NCBI RefSeq assembly: GCF_018599185.1
Contig: NZ_JAHFVL010000001.1
Coordinates: 1,054,001 to 1,118,000 of the forward strand
DNA: 64,000 bases
Direction: 5' to 3'
Source: Rhodanobacter sp. LX-99
GTDB taxonomy: Bacteria > Pseudomonadota > Gammaproteobacteria > Xanthomonadales > Rhodanobacteraceae
Position 1 is the first letter of the stretch, and each line of letters starts with the position of its first letter. This document shows, piece by piece, positions 1-8,589 of the stretch. The translations under genes and the position numbers were made by a program. Under the pieces are notes generated by a model. That model had not been told where the DNA came from. It searched no databases and was given only the letters and a program-made list of their open reading frames with translations.

Positions 1-395
1 TGCTGGCGCGCAACAACCGCCACGGCGCGCCGGCGGTGGCGCTGCTGGTGATCGGTGCGCTCGCCTCGGCGATGGTCTGGATGAGCTACAGCAAGTCGCT
101 GGTGGCGGCGTTCACCTTCCTCACCCGGGTGGTGACCGCCGCCAACCTGCCGCTCTACCTGTGCTGCGCACTCGCGCTGATCGTGCTGTGGCGGCGGCGC
201 AGCGCGACGTGCGCCACGCGCCGGGTGCTGCTGGTCGCCGTCACCTGCGTGGCGTTCGTGGTCTTCGCCTTCGTCGGCATCGGCCACGAGCCGTTCGTGT
301 ACGCGCTGGGGCTGATCGCGGCCGGCCTGCCGCTGTACGCGCTCATGCGCCTGCGCCGCAGGAACGCGCCACCCGCCGAGGTCATTCCGGAATGA
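1..395 (+). CDS. APC-family amino acid/amine permease, C-terminal fragment
   Basis: Only the last ~131 codons are in the window; the reading frame is open from base 3 and the gene begins upstream. The translated tail starts with a loop reading LARNNRHGAP followed by three to four strongly hydrophobic segments and a short basic cytoplasmic tail. That loop and layout are typical of the last helices of APC-superfamily amino acid/polyamine antiporters and permeases. The stop codon overlaps the start of the next gene (ATGA), so the two are co-transcribed and probably translationally coupled. Coupling to a flavin amine dehydrogenase suggests that the permease imports an amine or amino acid substrate for that enzyme; this is inference. 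The substrate cannot be read from the fragment. Confidence 0.75.
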   Translation, partial: LARNNRHGAPAVALLVIGALASAMVWMSYSKSLVAAFTFLTRVVTAANLPLYLCCALALIVLWRRRSATCATRRVLLVAVTCVAFVVFAFVGIGHEPFVYALGLIAAGLPLYALMRLRRRNAPPAEVIPE

Positions 396-2491
396 GAGAT
401 CCGCGCTACGACATCCTGTTCACCCCGCTCAAGATCGGCCCGGTGACGGCGAAGAACCGCTTCTTCCAGGTGCCGCACTGCAACGGCATGGGCCACGCGA
501 TGCCGCTGGCGCACGCGGCGATGCGCGAGACCAAGGCCGAGGGCGGCTGGGCGGTGGTCTCCACCGAGGAGTGCGAGATCCATCCCAGCGGCGACCTCAC
601 GCCCTACGTCGAGGCGCGGCTGTGGGACGACCGCGACATCCCCGCGCTGGCGCTGATGTGCGACAAGGTGCACGCGCACGGCGCGCTGGCCGCGCTGGAG
701 CTGTCGCACAACGGCCCCACCGCGTCGAACCTGTATTCGCGCGAGGTGCTGCTGGCGCCGTCGCACCAGCCGACCAAGTACGGCTACCCGCACCAGGCGC
801 GCGCGATGACCCTGCACGACATCCGCGAATACCGGCGCTGGCATCGCGAGGCGGCGATCCGCGGCAAGCGCGCGGGGATGGACATCATCTACGTCTACGC
901 CGCGCACGACCTGTCGCTGGCGATGCATTTCCTGCAGCGCCGGCGCAACCAGCGCAGCGACGAGTACGGCGGTTCCCTGGAGAACCGCGTGCGTCTGCTG
1001 CGCGAGGTGCTGCAGGACACGAAGGATGCCGTGGGCGACACCTGCGCGGTGGCGCTGCGCTTCGCCACCGAGGAACTGCTCGGCCCCGGCGGCGTGGAGC
1101 TGGCCGAGGCCAAGGACATCGTGGGCATGCTGGCCGAGCTGCCGGATCTCTGGGACGTGAACGTCGCCGCCTGGTACAACGACTCGGTGCCCTCGCGCTT
1201 CGCCGGCGAGGGTGCGCAGGAGCCGTTCATCGACTTCGTCAAGCAGACCACCAGCAAGCCGGTGGTGGGCGTGGGCCGCTTCACCTCGCCGGACACCATG
1301 GTGTCGCAGCTCAAGCGCGGCGTGCTGGACATGATCGGCTGCGCGCGCCCGTCGATCGCGGATCCCTTTTTGCCGCGCAAGATCGAGGAAGGCCGCGTCG
1401 ACGACATCCGCGAATGCATCGGCTGCAACATCTGCGTCTCCGGCGACATGACCATCTCGCCGATCCGCTGCACGCAGAACCCGACGATGGGCGAGGAATG
1501 GCGCAAGGGCTGGCATCCGGAACGGATCGCGCCGAAGCGCTCGGCCAGCCGCGTGCTGGTGGTCGGTGCCGGGCCGGCCGGGCTGGAAGCCGCGCGTGCG
1601 CTCGGTCAGCGCGGCTATGAGGTGAGCCTGGCCGAAGCGCGCCGCGAGCTCGGCGGCCGCGTCACCCGCGAGGCGCGCCTGCCCGGCCTGGCCGAATGGG
1701 CGCGCGTGCGCGACTGGCGCATGGGACAGATCGACAAGTTCGCGAATATAGCCGTCTATCTCGATTCGGCCTTGACCGCACAGGACGTGCTCGACTTCGG
1801 CGCCGAGCACGTGGTGCTGGCCACCGGCTGCCACTGGCGCCGCGACGGCTATGGGCGCAGCAACGGTTTCGCCATCCCCGGCTTCGCGGGCAATTCCCGT
1901 GTGTTCACGCCCGACGACCTGATGGATGGCCACCTGCCGGAAGGACGCGTGGTCGTATTCGACGACGACGGCTTCTACTACGGCAGCGTCGCGGCCGAGA
2001 TTTTGCGCCGGCGCGGCTGCGAGGTGACCCACCTGACCCCGGACGACAGCATCGCGCCGTGGAGCCAGCACACGCTCGACTACCGGCATATCCGCAAGCG
2101 GATGGCCAAACTCGGCATCGAGGCGATGGTATCGCAGGACATCATCGGCTTCGACGGCACGACCCTGACCGTCGAGGACGTCTGGACCCATCAGCGCCGG
2201 GAGCTCGCCTGCGACGCGATAGTCACGGTGACCGCCCGCGTGCCCGACGATGCGCTGTACCAGGAGCTGCGGCGGCGCGAAGCGGAATGGTCCGCCGCCG
2301 GCGTGCGATCGTTGCGCTGCATCGGCGACGCCGAGGCGCCCGGGCTGATCGCGCATGCGGTCTACGCCGGCCATCGCTACGCCCGCGAACTGGAGGAACC
2401 CGCCTCCGATGAGGTCGCGTTCAAGCGGCACTTCCATGCCGCCCACGCCGACGACCTGCGGCGCGAGACGCAGGCGCAGGAATCTCCCTGA
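392..2491 (+). CDS. Trimethylamine/histamine dehydrogenase-type flavoprotein (OYE barrel + 4Fe-4S + FAD/NAD-like domain)
   Basis: Predicted 699-aa soluble oxidoreductase. The ATG at 392 overlaps the permease stop. Residues ~1-350 form an old-yellow-enzyme-like barrel. Cys30 (VPHC) sits where trimethylamine dehydrogenase carries its 6-S-cysteinyl-FMN. Cys342, Cys345, Cys348 and Cys360 form the 4Fe-4S site, followed by a TMADH-like GEEWRKGWHPE stretch. A GAGPAGLEAA dinucleotide-fold motif follows, and the C-terminus carries the family's IGDAEAPGLIA motif. The catalytic Tyr-x-x-His (YVYAAH) and Asp264 are kept. The aromatic cage is not: TMADH Tyr60 is Glu60 and Trp355 is Asp352, while Trp264 is kept as Trp261. 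From memory, histamine dehydrogenase has Gln, Trp and Asp at these sites, so a primary or polyvalent amine is a likelier substrate than trimethylamine. Electrons would pass to an electron-transfer flavoprotein encoded elsewhere. Confidence 0.85.
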   Translation: MRDPRYDILFTPLKIGPVTAKNRFFQVPHCNGMGHAMPLAHAAMRETKAEGGWAVVSTEECEIHPSGDLTPYVEARLWDDRDIPALALMCDKVHAHGALAALELSHNGPTASNLYSREVLLAPSHQPTKYGYPHQARAMTLHDIREYRRWHREAAIRGKRAGMDIIYVYAAHDLSLAMHFLQRRRNQRSDEYGGSLENRVRLLREVLQDTKDAVGDTCAVALRFATEELLGPGGVELAEAKDIVGMLAELPDLWDVNVAAWYNDSVPSRFAGEGAQEPFIDFVKQTTSKPVVGVGRFTSPDTMVSQLKRGVLDMIGCARPSIADPFLPRKIEEGRVDDIRECIGCNICVSGDMTISPIRCTQNPTMGEEWRKGWHPERIAPKRSASRVLVVGAGPAGLEAARALGQRGYEVSLAEARRELGGRVTREARLPGLAEWARVRDWRMGQIDKFANIAVYLDSALTAQDVLDFGAEHVVLATGCHWRRDGYGRSNGFAIPGFAGNSRVFTPDDLMDGHLPEGRVVVFDDDGFYYGSVAAEILRRRGCEVTHLTPDDSIAPWSQHTLDYRHIRKRMAKLGIEAMVSQDIIGFDGTTLTVEDVWTHQRRELACDAIVTVTARVPDDALYQELRRREAEWSAAGVRSLRCIGDAEAPGLIAHAVYAGHRYARELEEPASDEVAFKRHFHAAHADDLRRETQAQESP

Positions 2492-2519
2492 AAACCGGCA
2501 CGACCGCCGGCAGACGCAG

Positions 2520-3089
2520 CTAGCGGAACTGCCGATCGCGCCGCCCGGTATGCGCATGGACGATTCGCCCGGTCAGTTGCCGACCCAGCGGCGACAGCCC
2601 GCTGACCATCTCGCCGCGGAGCACGTCGAGACCGGCCAGCCGGCGTCGATGGAAACGCAGCGGGTACGCGTCGAGCGCCGGCAGATGCGGCGTATCCGGC
2701 ATCGCGACCGTGGGTTCGCCGCCAGCCAGCAGGCGATCCCAGCCCAGGTAGTCGGTGTCCGGCAGCAGATGCAGGCGCACGCAGGGGCGGCCGGTTCGGT
2801 CCAGGCCGTCGACCCATTCGCGCGGTCCGTCCACCGCGATCACGCTGACCGCCATCAACCAGCGCACCCGCAGCAGCGGGGCCAGCCGCGGCGTTTCCAC
2901 CAGCAGGCCGCGCGGCAGCGCCGACAACTCCGGTCCGCACGCCGCCAGCGGCATGTACAGCACGCTGTCGAGCGCCGGCAATGCCGCGACCAGCGGCGCC
3001 GGTGCGATCCGCAGCCAGCGCCGACACACGCCTGCACCAGAGGCTTGCAGGCGCCACGCCTGCCGTTGTCGCCACCATGGAATGAACAT
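2520..3089 (-). CDS. Hypothetical protein downstream of hemP
   Basis: 189 aa, starting at an ATG preceded by a GGAGG ribosome-binding site at good spacing. I do not recognise the family. The protein is rich in Arg, Leu and Pro, has no clear signal peptide or membrane helix, and contains several short hydrophobic beta-like stretches plus a LLPDTDYLGWDRLL segment. It lies 97 bp downstream of hemP on the same strand with no obvious terminator between, so it is probably in the same Fur-controlled transcript. That context suggests a role in heme or iron handling, but this is inference only. It ends 28 bp from the convergent dehydrogenase gene. The strong ribosome-binding site and position argue that it is a real gene. 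Confidence 0.6.
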   Translation of the reverse strand: MFIPWWRQRQAWRLQASGAGVCRRWLRIAPAPLVAALPALDSVLYMPLAACGPELSALPRGLLVETPRLAPLLRVRWLMAVSVIAVDGPREWVDGLDRTGRPCVRLHLLPDTDYLGWDRLLAGGEPTVAMPDTPHLPALDAYPLRFHRRRLAGLDVLRGEMVSGLSPLGRQLTGRIVHAHTGRRDRQFR

Positions 3090-3186
3090 CGCCTGCCTCC
3101 AGCGACACGAGCCGGCGAGACCGCCCGGGCTCGGGGAAACGCGCGGGCCGTCTCGCCCGCTGCGCCGGGAAAACCGACCGCTGCGG

Positions 3187-3423
3187 CTACTTGGTCAGGA
3201 TCAGCTTGTCGTTGCGGGTCAGGCGCAGGTGGTACTCGCTGCCCTGGTGCTGGATCACCAGCTCGCGCTCACCTTCCAGCAGCGCATGGCTGGAGACACG
3301 TCGGGCCGTCGCCGCGGCTGGAGCCGGCGACGGCAAAGCCGGCCGCGGGATCGCGCGTGACGGCAGCGGTTGGCGCAAGGACAGGACGGGCATCGGAATA
3401 TCCGGAGGAAGCGGCGACGTCAT
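3187..3423 (-). CDS. hemP: Hemin uptake protein HemP
   Basis: 78-aa small protein ending in the HemP/HmuP signature: a basic S-x-x-L segment, then VIQHQGSEYHLRLTRNDKLI and a terminal LTK. In other Proteobacteria HemP/HmuP is needed for, or activates, expression of the TonB-dependent heme receptor. The ATG at 3423 lies only a few bases from a Fur box and has no clear Shine-Dalgarno. An internal ATG (MPVLSL, codon 11) is an alternative start and would leave the conserved C-terminal domain intact. The usual neighbouring heme receptor gene is not here; instead an unknown 189-aa gene follows. Iron repression through Fur is likely from the upstream site. Confidence 0.85.
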   Translation of the reverse strand: MTSPLPPDIPMPVLSLRQPLPSRAIPRPALPSPAPAAATARRVSSHALLEGERELVIQHQGSEYHLRLTRNDKLILTK

Positions 3424-3427
3424 TGAT

Positions 3428-3446
3428 GATAATGATTCTCATTTGG
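3428..3446 (-). promoter_or_regulatory. Fur box upstream of hemP
   Basis: GATAATGATTCTCATTTGG closely matches the 19-bp Fur consensus GATAATGATAATCATTATC (left half exact, core ATGATTCTCAT). It sits immediately upstream of the hemP start and within the 43-bp gap after the aldo-keto reductase gene, in much more AT-rich sequence than its surroundings. Binding there would block hemP transcription when iron is plentiful. Confidence 0.8.
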
Positions 3447-3466
3447 CTGTCAACCACCCTCCTTCT

Positions 3467-4441
3467 TCAACCTGCCTCGACGATCCGCCGCATCCGCTGC
3501 GCCACCGCCGCATCCAGCCGCGGCAACAGTTCCAGCGCGTCCAGGTTCTGCTCCAGCTGCTCGCGCTTGCTGGCGCCGAGCATCACGGTGGAAACGTGCG
3601 GATTGAGCAGGCACCAGGCGATCGCCAGCTGCGCCAGGCTGGTGCCCAGCTCGGCGGCAATCGGCTGCAGCGCGCGCACCTTGTCCAGGCGTTCGTCGCC
3701 GTGGCCCAGCACGCTCTCGCGCAGCCACTCATAGCCGGGCTGGGCCAGCCGCGAACCGGCCGGCACGCCGTCGTTGTACTTGCCGCTGAGCAGCCCGGAC
3801 GCCAGCGGCGACCAGATCGTGGTGCCCATGCCGTAGGCCTCGTACAGCGGCGCGTATTCCACTTCGACCCGCTCGCGGTGCAGCAGGTTGTACTGCGGCT
3901 GCTCCATCACCGGCGCGACCAGATGATTCTCGCGGGCGATCTGGTGCGCCTCGTGGATCGCCTCGGCCGGCCACTCGCTGGTGCCCCAGTACAGCACCTT
4001 GCCCTGGCGCACCAGCGTATCCATCGCCGCCACGGTTTCCGCGATCGGCGTGTCCGGATCGGCGCGATGGCAGAAATACAGGTCCAGGTAATCCACGCGC
4101 AGGCGCTGCAGCGCCTGGTGGCAGGCTTCCGTCACGTGCTTGCGCGACAGCCCGCGCTGGGTCGGCAGCGGCTTGTCGACCGCGCCGAAGAACACCTTGC
4201 TGGAGACGCAGTAGCTGTCGCGCGGAAAGCGCAGGTCGGCCAGCACGTCGCCCATCACCTGCTCGGCCACGCCGTTGTTGTAGGTCTCGGCGTTGTCGAA
4301 GAAGTTCACCCCGCGATCGTGCGCCAGCGCCAGCAGCTCGCGCGCCTGCGCGCGCCCGACCTGCTTGCCGAAGGTGACCCAGGCGCCGAACGACAGCGCG
4401 GAAAGTTGCAGGCCGGAGGTGCCGAGGCGACGGTAAAGCAT
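3467..4441 (-). CDS. Aldo/keto reductase, potassium-channel beta-subunit-like
   Basis: 324 aa from the ATG at 4441, which has an AGGAG ribosome-binding site; upstream in-frame codons lack one. The AKR catalytic tetrad is complete: Asp49, Tyr54 (DNAETY), Lys82 (SSKVFF) and His125 (YFCHRAD). The cofactor-binding tail motif VMLGASKREQLEQNL is present. The NFFDNAETYNNG and IWSPLASGLLSGKY motifs resemble the Kv-beta/YghZ branch of NADPH-dependent aldo-keto reductases, which reduce small aldehydes such as methylglyoxal. It is divergent from the zinc alcohol dehydrogenase that follows, with a 98-bp shared intergenic region, suggesting joint control in aldehyde detoxification (inference). Confidence 0.88.
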   Translation of the reverse strand: MLYRRLGTSGLQLSALSFGAWVTFGKQVGRAQARELLALAHDRGVNFFDNAETYNNGVAEQVMGDVLADLRFPRDSYCVSSKVFFGAVDKPLPTQRGLSRKHVTEACHQALQRLRVDYLDLYFCHRADPDTPIAETVAAMDTLVRQGKVLYWGTSEWPAEAIHEAHQIARENHLVAPVMEQPQYNLLHRERVEVEYAPLYEAYGMGTTIWSPLASGLLSGKYNDGVPAGSRLAQPGYEWLRESVLGHGDERLDKVRALQPIAAELGTSLAQLAIAWCLLNPHVSTVMLGASKREQLEQNLDALELLPRLDAAVAQRMRRIVEAG

Positions 4442-4539
4442 GGGGATGCTCCTGTGACGGGAAAGACCGCCAGCATGTCCAATCCACGCGCGCGGCACAA
4501 CGGCGTAATCTTGGGTTTTCCCCACGACAGGAGTTCGCC

Positions 4540-5553
4540 ATGTCCTCGATCACGGGCTGGGCCGCCAGCGCGGCCGGCCAGCCGCTGAAACTGGCCACGT
4601 TCGACGTGGGCGCGCTGGGCGCCGAGGAAGTCGAGGTGGCGGTCGACTACTGCGGCATCTGCCACTCCGACCTGTCGATGATCGGCAACGAGTGGGGCAA
4701 TGCGCGCTACCCGTTCATTCCCGGCCACGAAGTGATCGGCCGGGTCACCGCGCTGGGCGCGCAGGCGAAGGGGCTCAGCGTGGGCCAGCGCGTGGGTATC
4801 GGCTGGACCGCCGAAAGCTGCATGCACTGCCGCCCGTGCCTGTCCGGCGACCAGAACCTCTGCGCGCAATCGGTGGCGACCATCGGCGGCCATCACGGCG
4901 GCTTCGCCGACAAGCTGCGCGCGCACTGGGCGTGGACGATTCCGCTGCCCGAGGGCATCGACCTGGCCAGCGCCGGCCCGCTGCTGTGCGGCGGCATCAC
5001 CGTGCTGAAGCCGTTTCTTGCCTACGACATCAAACCCACCGCGCGCGTCGGCGTGGTCGGCATCGGCGGGCTCGGCCACATGGCGGTGAAGTTCGCCGCG
5101 GCCTGGGGCTGCGAAGTCACCGCGTTCACCTCCACGATGGCCAAGGCCGACGAGGCGCGCGGATTCGGCGCGCACCACGTGGTCGCCAGCCGCGACAGCG
5201 CCGCGATCAAGGCGATCGCCGGCTCGCTCGACCTGCTGCTGGTCACCGTCAACGTACCGATGGACTGGAACGCGTTGCTCAATGCCCTCGCGCCGAAGGG
5301 CCGCATGCACGTGGTCGGTGCGGTGCTGGAACCGATCCCGGTGCCGGCGTTCAGCCTGATCGGCAAGCAGCGCGAAGTCTCCGGCTCACCCACCGGCTCG
5401 CCGGTCGACATCGCCCGCATGCTCGACTTCGCCGCCCGCCACGACATCCGCCCGCAGGTGGAGATGTTCCCGATGGCGCAGGTCAACGAGGCGCTGCAGC
5501 GCCTCGCGGACGGCAAGGCGCGCTACCGCATCGTGCTGCAGGCCGGGGGCTGA
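4540..5553 (+). CDS. Zinc-dependent NAD(P) alcohol/aldehyde dehydrogenase, YahK/CAD type
   Basis: 337 aa, with an AGGAG site before the ATG. The catalytic zinc site is Cys38 (CGICHSD) with His63/Glu64 (GHE). The structural zinc is held by Cys94, Cys97, Cys100 and Cys108. A Rossmann GIGGLGHMA motif follows. The cinnamyl-alcohol-dehydrogenase-like features (SDLSMIGNEWG, GGHHGGFADKL) place it with E. coli YahK/YjgB-type broad-specificity NADPH aldehyde reductases. It is divergent from the aldo-keto reductase. The gene ends 5 bp before the convergent pgpA stop. Confidence 0.9.
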   Translation: MSSITGWAASAAGQPLKLATFDVGALGAEEVEVAVDYCGICHSDLSMIGNEWGNARYPFIPGHEVIGRVTALGAQAKGLSVGQRVGIGWTAESCMHCRPCLSGDQNLCAQSVATIGGHHGGFADKLRAHWAWTIPLPEGIDLASAGPLLCGGITVLKPFLAYDIKPTARVGVVGIGGLGHMAVKFAAAWGCEVTAFTSTMAKADEARGFGAHHVVASRDSAAIKAIAGSLDLLLVTVNVPMDWNALLNALAPKGRMHVVGAVLEPIPVPAFSLIGKQREVSGSPTGSPVDIARMLDFAARHDIRPQVEMFPMAQVNEALQRLADGKARYRIVLQAGG

Positions 5554-5558
5554 GGCGC

Positions 5559-6065
5559 TTACCGAAGCAGGTGCAGCCCCAGCGCCAGCACGACCGCGGC
5601 GAACGCGCCGGCCACCACGTCGTCGACCATCACGCCCATGCCACCCTTGACGCGCCGGTCGAGCCAACTGATCGGCCACGGCTTCCACACGTCGAACAGG
5701 CGGAACAGCAGGAAGCCGAGCGCGATCGCCCACCACGGCGCGGGCAGCACCAGCAACGGCAGCAGCGCGACCCACTGGCCGATGAACTCGTCCCACACGA
5801 GACTGCGGTGGTCGGCCACGCCCAGCGCGCGGCTGGCCACGTTGCAGGCCCACACGCCTGCGGCAAAGCCGATCAGCAACACCGCCAGATACATCGGCAA
5901 CGGCAGCTCGCGCAGCAGCAGCCACGGCAGCAGCGCGGCCAGCGAACCGAACGTGCCCTGTGCCACCGGCGCCAAGCCCGAACCGAAACCGCAGGCCAGC
6001 CAGCCGGCCGGCGTGGCCAGCAACGCACGTCGCTGTTCTCGGTTCAAGATCTTCTTCGCGCTCAC
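5559..6065 (-). CDS. pgpA: Phosphatidylglycerophosphatase A
   Basis: 168 aa, starting at GTG (6065) that overlaps the thiL stop as GTGA. Family motifs are in order: GTFGSL near the N-terminus, VWDEFIGQW, FRLFDVWKPWPI and GGMGVMVDD. These supply the acidic metal-binding residues of PgpA. Four hydrophobic segments anchor it in the inner membrane, where it dephosphorylates phosphatidylglycerophosphate to phosphatidylglycerol. It is the last gene of the rib-nus-thi operon, and coupling to thiL is conserved in Proteobacteria. An upstream in-frame extension exists but is non-homologous overlap with thiL, which is why the GTG was chosen. Confidence 0.93.
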   Translation of the reverse strand: MSAKKILNREQRRALLATPAGWLACGFGSGLAPVAQGTFGSLAALLPWLLLRELPLPMYLAVLLIGFAAGVWACNVASRALGVADHRSLVWDEFIGQWVALLPLLVLPAPWWAIALGFLLFRLFDVWKPWPISWLDRRVKGGMGVMVDDVVAGAFAAVVLALGLHLLR

Positions 6066-7030
6066 GCGAAATGCTCCCAGCCCGGTCGATCCGTCGCCAG
6101 CGATGCGCCATCGGCCGCACGCACGCGCACGCCCTCGCCTTCCACGATGCGGCCGATCTTCGTGGCGCCACAGCCGAGCCGGGCCAGGCCGGCCTGCAGC
6201 TCGGCCACGCGAGCTGCCGGTACGGTGAAGCACAGTTCGTAGTCGTCGCCGCCGCTCAACGCGAAGTGCAGCGCGGTGGTGTCGTCGTACAGCTCCAGCA
6301 GCGCCGACGAGCGCGGCAGCAAGGCGGCCTCGATCTCCGCGGCGACGCCGCTGGCGGCACAGATATGGCCGAGATCGGCGAGCAGGCCGTCGGAGACGTC
6401 GACGCACGCCGTAGCTTGTCCGCGCAGCGCCGTGCCGACCGCCAGTCGCGGCGTCGGCCGGTTGAGCCGCTCGATCAGGAAGCCGCGCAGGCCGGCGCGG
6501 CCGTCGTCGTCGCGCGGCGGATGCTGCAAGGCATGCAGGCCGGCGGCCGCGTCGCCCAGCGTGCCGGTGACCAGCACCGCGTCGCCGACCCGTGCGCCGG
6601 CGCGGGTAAGCGCCTGGCCCGGCGGCACGAAGCCATGCACGGCCACGCTGATCGTCAACGGCCCGCGCGTGGTGTCGCCGCCGACCAGGGCCAGCCGGTG
6701 CGGCTGCGCCAGCTTCGCGAAGCCTTCGGCAAAACCCTCGACGAAGGCCGCGTCCGCGCTGGGCAAGGTCAGCGCCAGCAGCGCCCAGGCCGGACTCGCC
6801 CCCATCGCCGCAAGGTCGGACAAATTCACCGCCAGCGCCTTCCAGCCGATGTCGACTGCCGCCGTACCGGGGGGAAAATGCACGCCCTCGACCAGGGTGT
6901 CGATCGCCACCGCAAGCTCTTTCCCCGGCGGCGGCGCCAGCACCGCGGCGTCGTCGCCGATGCCGATGCGCACGTCGTCGCGCGGCTGCGCGGTAAGTTC
7001 GCGGAGGCGGTCGATCAGGCGGAATTCCAT
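6062..7030 (-). CDS. thiL: Thiamine-monophosphate kinase
   Basis: 322 aa starting at MEFRLIDR. It contains the PurM-like N-terminal GIGDDAAVL motif, AIDTLVEGVHF, the ALAVNLSDLAAMGA segment, GGDTTRG, and the C-terminal DVSDGLLADL and SGGDDYELCF motifs, all diagnostic of ThiL. The enzyme phosphorylates thiamine monophosphate to the active diphosphate. The ribosome-binding site is weak; the gene starts 10 bp after the GNAT gene and its stop overlaps pgpA. The operon position after nusB is the usual one, apart from the inserted acetyltransferase. Confidence 0.95.
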   Translation of the reverse strand: MEFRLIDRLRELTAQPRDDVRIGIGDDAAVLAPPPGKELAVAIDTLVEGVHFPPGTAAVDIGWKALAVNLSDLAAMGASPAWALLALTLPSADAAFVEGFAEGFAKLAQPHRLALVGGDTTRGPLTISVAVHGFVPPGQALTRAGARVGDAVLVTGTLGDAAAGLHALQHPPRDDDGRAGLRGFLIERLNRPTPRLAVGTALRGQATACVDVSDGLLADLGHICAASGVAAEIEAALLPRSSALLELYDDTTALHFALSGGDDYELCFTVPAARVAELQAGLARLGCGATKIGRIVEGEGVRVRAADGASLATDRPGWEHFA

Positions 7031-7040
7031 GGCGGCGCGG

Positions 7041-7571
7041 CTAGCGGGTGAACACCAGGGTGGGACTGTCGTGATAGCTCGACGACTGCCACAGCCGGAA
7101 GCCGGCCTTCTCCGCCACACGGATCGATGCGCGGTTGTCCGGCGCGATGATGCAGACCGCGCGCAAGGTCGGCCGATGCTGCTCCGCCCAGCCGATCGCG
7201 GCGGCCACGGCTTCGCTCGCATAGCCCTTGCCGTGCGCGTGCGACGCCAGGACCCAGCCGAACTCCAGCATGCCGTCCAGCGACGGCTGCAAGTCGCGCC
7301 TGAAGTCGGCGAAACCGATGTCGCCGATATAGCGCCCGGTGGACTTCTCCTCGACGGCCCAGTAGCCGTAGCCCAGCACACTCCACAGGCCCGCGAACTG
7401 CAGGAGGCGACGCCAGATTTCCTCTCCGGTCAACGGCCGGCCGCCGATGAAGCGGGTCACCTCGGGATCGGACCAGATCGCCACGCGTTCGGCATGGTCC
7501 CCGGCGCGGTGCGCCCGCAACCGAAGGCGTGCGGTCTCCAGCTCCGGCACCGGCCCGGGCAGCGCGGACAT
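7041..7571 (-). CDS. GNAT-family N-acetyltransferase (RimJ/RimL-like)
   Basis: 176 aa. The ATG at 7571 overlaps the nusB stop (ATGA), so translation is probably coupled. The order of motifs is that of the RimJ/RimL type: an N-terminal ETARLRLRAH strand, FIGGRPLT, GYWAVEEKSTGRYIGDIGF, the acetyl-CoA loop SHAHGKGYASEA, and N-RASIRVAEKAGF near the end. The acceptor may be a protein N-terminus or a small molecule and cannot be decided from sequence. It is an extra gene between nusB and thiL, which are otherwise adjacent in this operon in many Proteobacteria. Confidence 0.9.
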   Translation of the reverse strand: MSALPGPVPELETARLRLRAHRAGDHAERVAIWSDPEVTRFIGGRPLTGEEIWRRLLQFAGLWSVLGYGYWAVEEKSTGRYIGDIGFADFRRDLQPSLDGMLEFGWVLASHAHGKGYASEAVAAAIGWAEQHRPTLRAVCIIAPDNRASIRVAEKAGFRLWQSSSYHDSPTLVFTR

Positions 7572-8017
7572 CAGCCCTTCTTCTCGACCGCGCGCAACTC
7601 GCCGGCCAGCTTGTCCAGCACGCCGTTGACGTAGCTGTGGCCGTGGTCGGCGCCGAAGCGCTTGGTGACCTCGATCGCCTCGTTGATGATCACCCGGTAC
7701 GGCACGTCCGGACGGAACTTCAGCTCGTACGCGGCCAGCCGCAGCGCGGCGCGCTCGATCGGATCGATCTGCGCCACCTCGCGGTCGATATGCGGGCGCA
7801 GGCATTCGTCGAGCGCCTCGACGTTCTTCTCCACGCCGTGCAGCAGGTCCTCGAAGTATTCGAGGTCGGCCACTTCCATGTCCTGCTCGTGGCGGAACTG
7901 CTCTATCACCGCATTCATGTGGCTGCCGCTCAACTGCCATGCGTACAGCGCCTGCAGTGCGCGGCGGCGGGCACGCGAGCGCGCCTGCATGTCGAGGCCC
8001 TGCGAATGCTGGCTCAT
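7571..8017 (-). CDS. nusB: Transcription antitermination protein NusB
   Basis: 148 aa. The start overlaps the ribH stop (ATGA). The basic N-terminus [17 protein letters not shown], the central [23 protein letters not shown] and the C-terminal [13 protein letters not shown] and YVNGVLDKL motifs define NusB. It binds boxA RNA with NusE (S10) to promote antitermination of rRNA transcription. The ribH-nusB pairing is conserved from E. coli to xanthomonads. Confidence 0.96.
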   Translation of the reverse strand: MSQHSQGLDMQARSRARRRALQALYAWQLSGSHMNAVIEQFRHEQDMEVADLEYFEDLLHGVEKNVEALDECLRPHIDREVAQIDPIERAALRLAAYELKFRPDVPYRVIINEAIEVTKRFGADHGHSYVNGVLDKLAGELRAVEKKG

Positions 8018-8478
8018 GCCAGTTTTCCGTACAGATTGACCATTTCCAGCGCGGCGACCGCGGCGTCGGCGCCCTTGTTGCCGGCCTTGGTGCCGGCGCG
8101 CTCGATCGCCTGCTCGATGCTGTCGGTGGTCAGCACGCCGAACGCCACCGGCACGCCGGAGCTGTAGGCGGCCTGGGCCAGGCCCTTGGCGCATTCGCCG
8201 GCGACGTAGTCGAAGTGCGGGGTGGCGCCGCGGATCACCGCGCCCAGCGCGATCACCGCGGCGTACTTGCCGGAATTGGCCAGCTTGTGCGCGGCCAGCG
8301 CGATCTCCCACGCACCCGGCACGCGGACCAGTTCGATCGCATCATCCTTCACGCCATGGCGCACCAGCGCGTCGCGCGCCCCGGCCACCAGCGGCTCCAC
8401 GACGAAACCGTTGAAACGGCCGGCGACGATGGCAAAACGGCCTTTCGGCGTGGCGAAATCGCCTTCGATGATCTTCAT
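8014..8478 (-). CDS. ribH: 6,7-dimethyl-8-ribityllumazine synthase
   Basis: 154 aa starting at MKIIEGDF, with AGGAA upstream. Motifs are [43 protein letters not shown] and [11 protein letters not shown]. It condenses 3,4-dihydroxy-2-butanone 4-phosphate with the ribityl-amino-uracil from RibD to give lumazine, the substrate of RibE. Substrates come from ribBX and ribD in the same cluster. The stop overlaps nusB. A 111-bp gap separates it from ldcA upstream and includes a short CT/GA palindrome. Confidence 0.96.
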   Translation of the reverse strand: MKIIEGDFATPKGRFAIVAGRFNGFVVEPLVAGARDALVRHGVKDDAIELVRVPGAWEIALAAHKLANSGKYAAVIALGAVIRGATPHFDYVAGECAKGLAQAAYSSGVPVAFGVLTTDSIEQAIERAGTKAGNKGADAAVAALEMVNLYGKLA

Positions 8479-8589
8479 TGCGGATTTCCTTGGTTGGACG
8501 CGCGGCCCATGCAGGTCGGGCATTTTACGGGTTTGCCCGCCCTCCTGCTCGCCTGGGCTCCCTCCCCTGCTTGCAGGGAGAGCAGGGCG

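Noticed and set aside
155..2557. 800-codon antisense frame over the amine dehydrogenase
   Set aside because: Shadow of the well-supported plus-strand gene; no motif, no ribosome-binding site.
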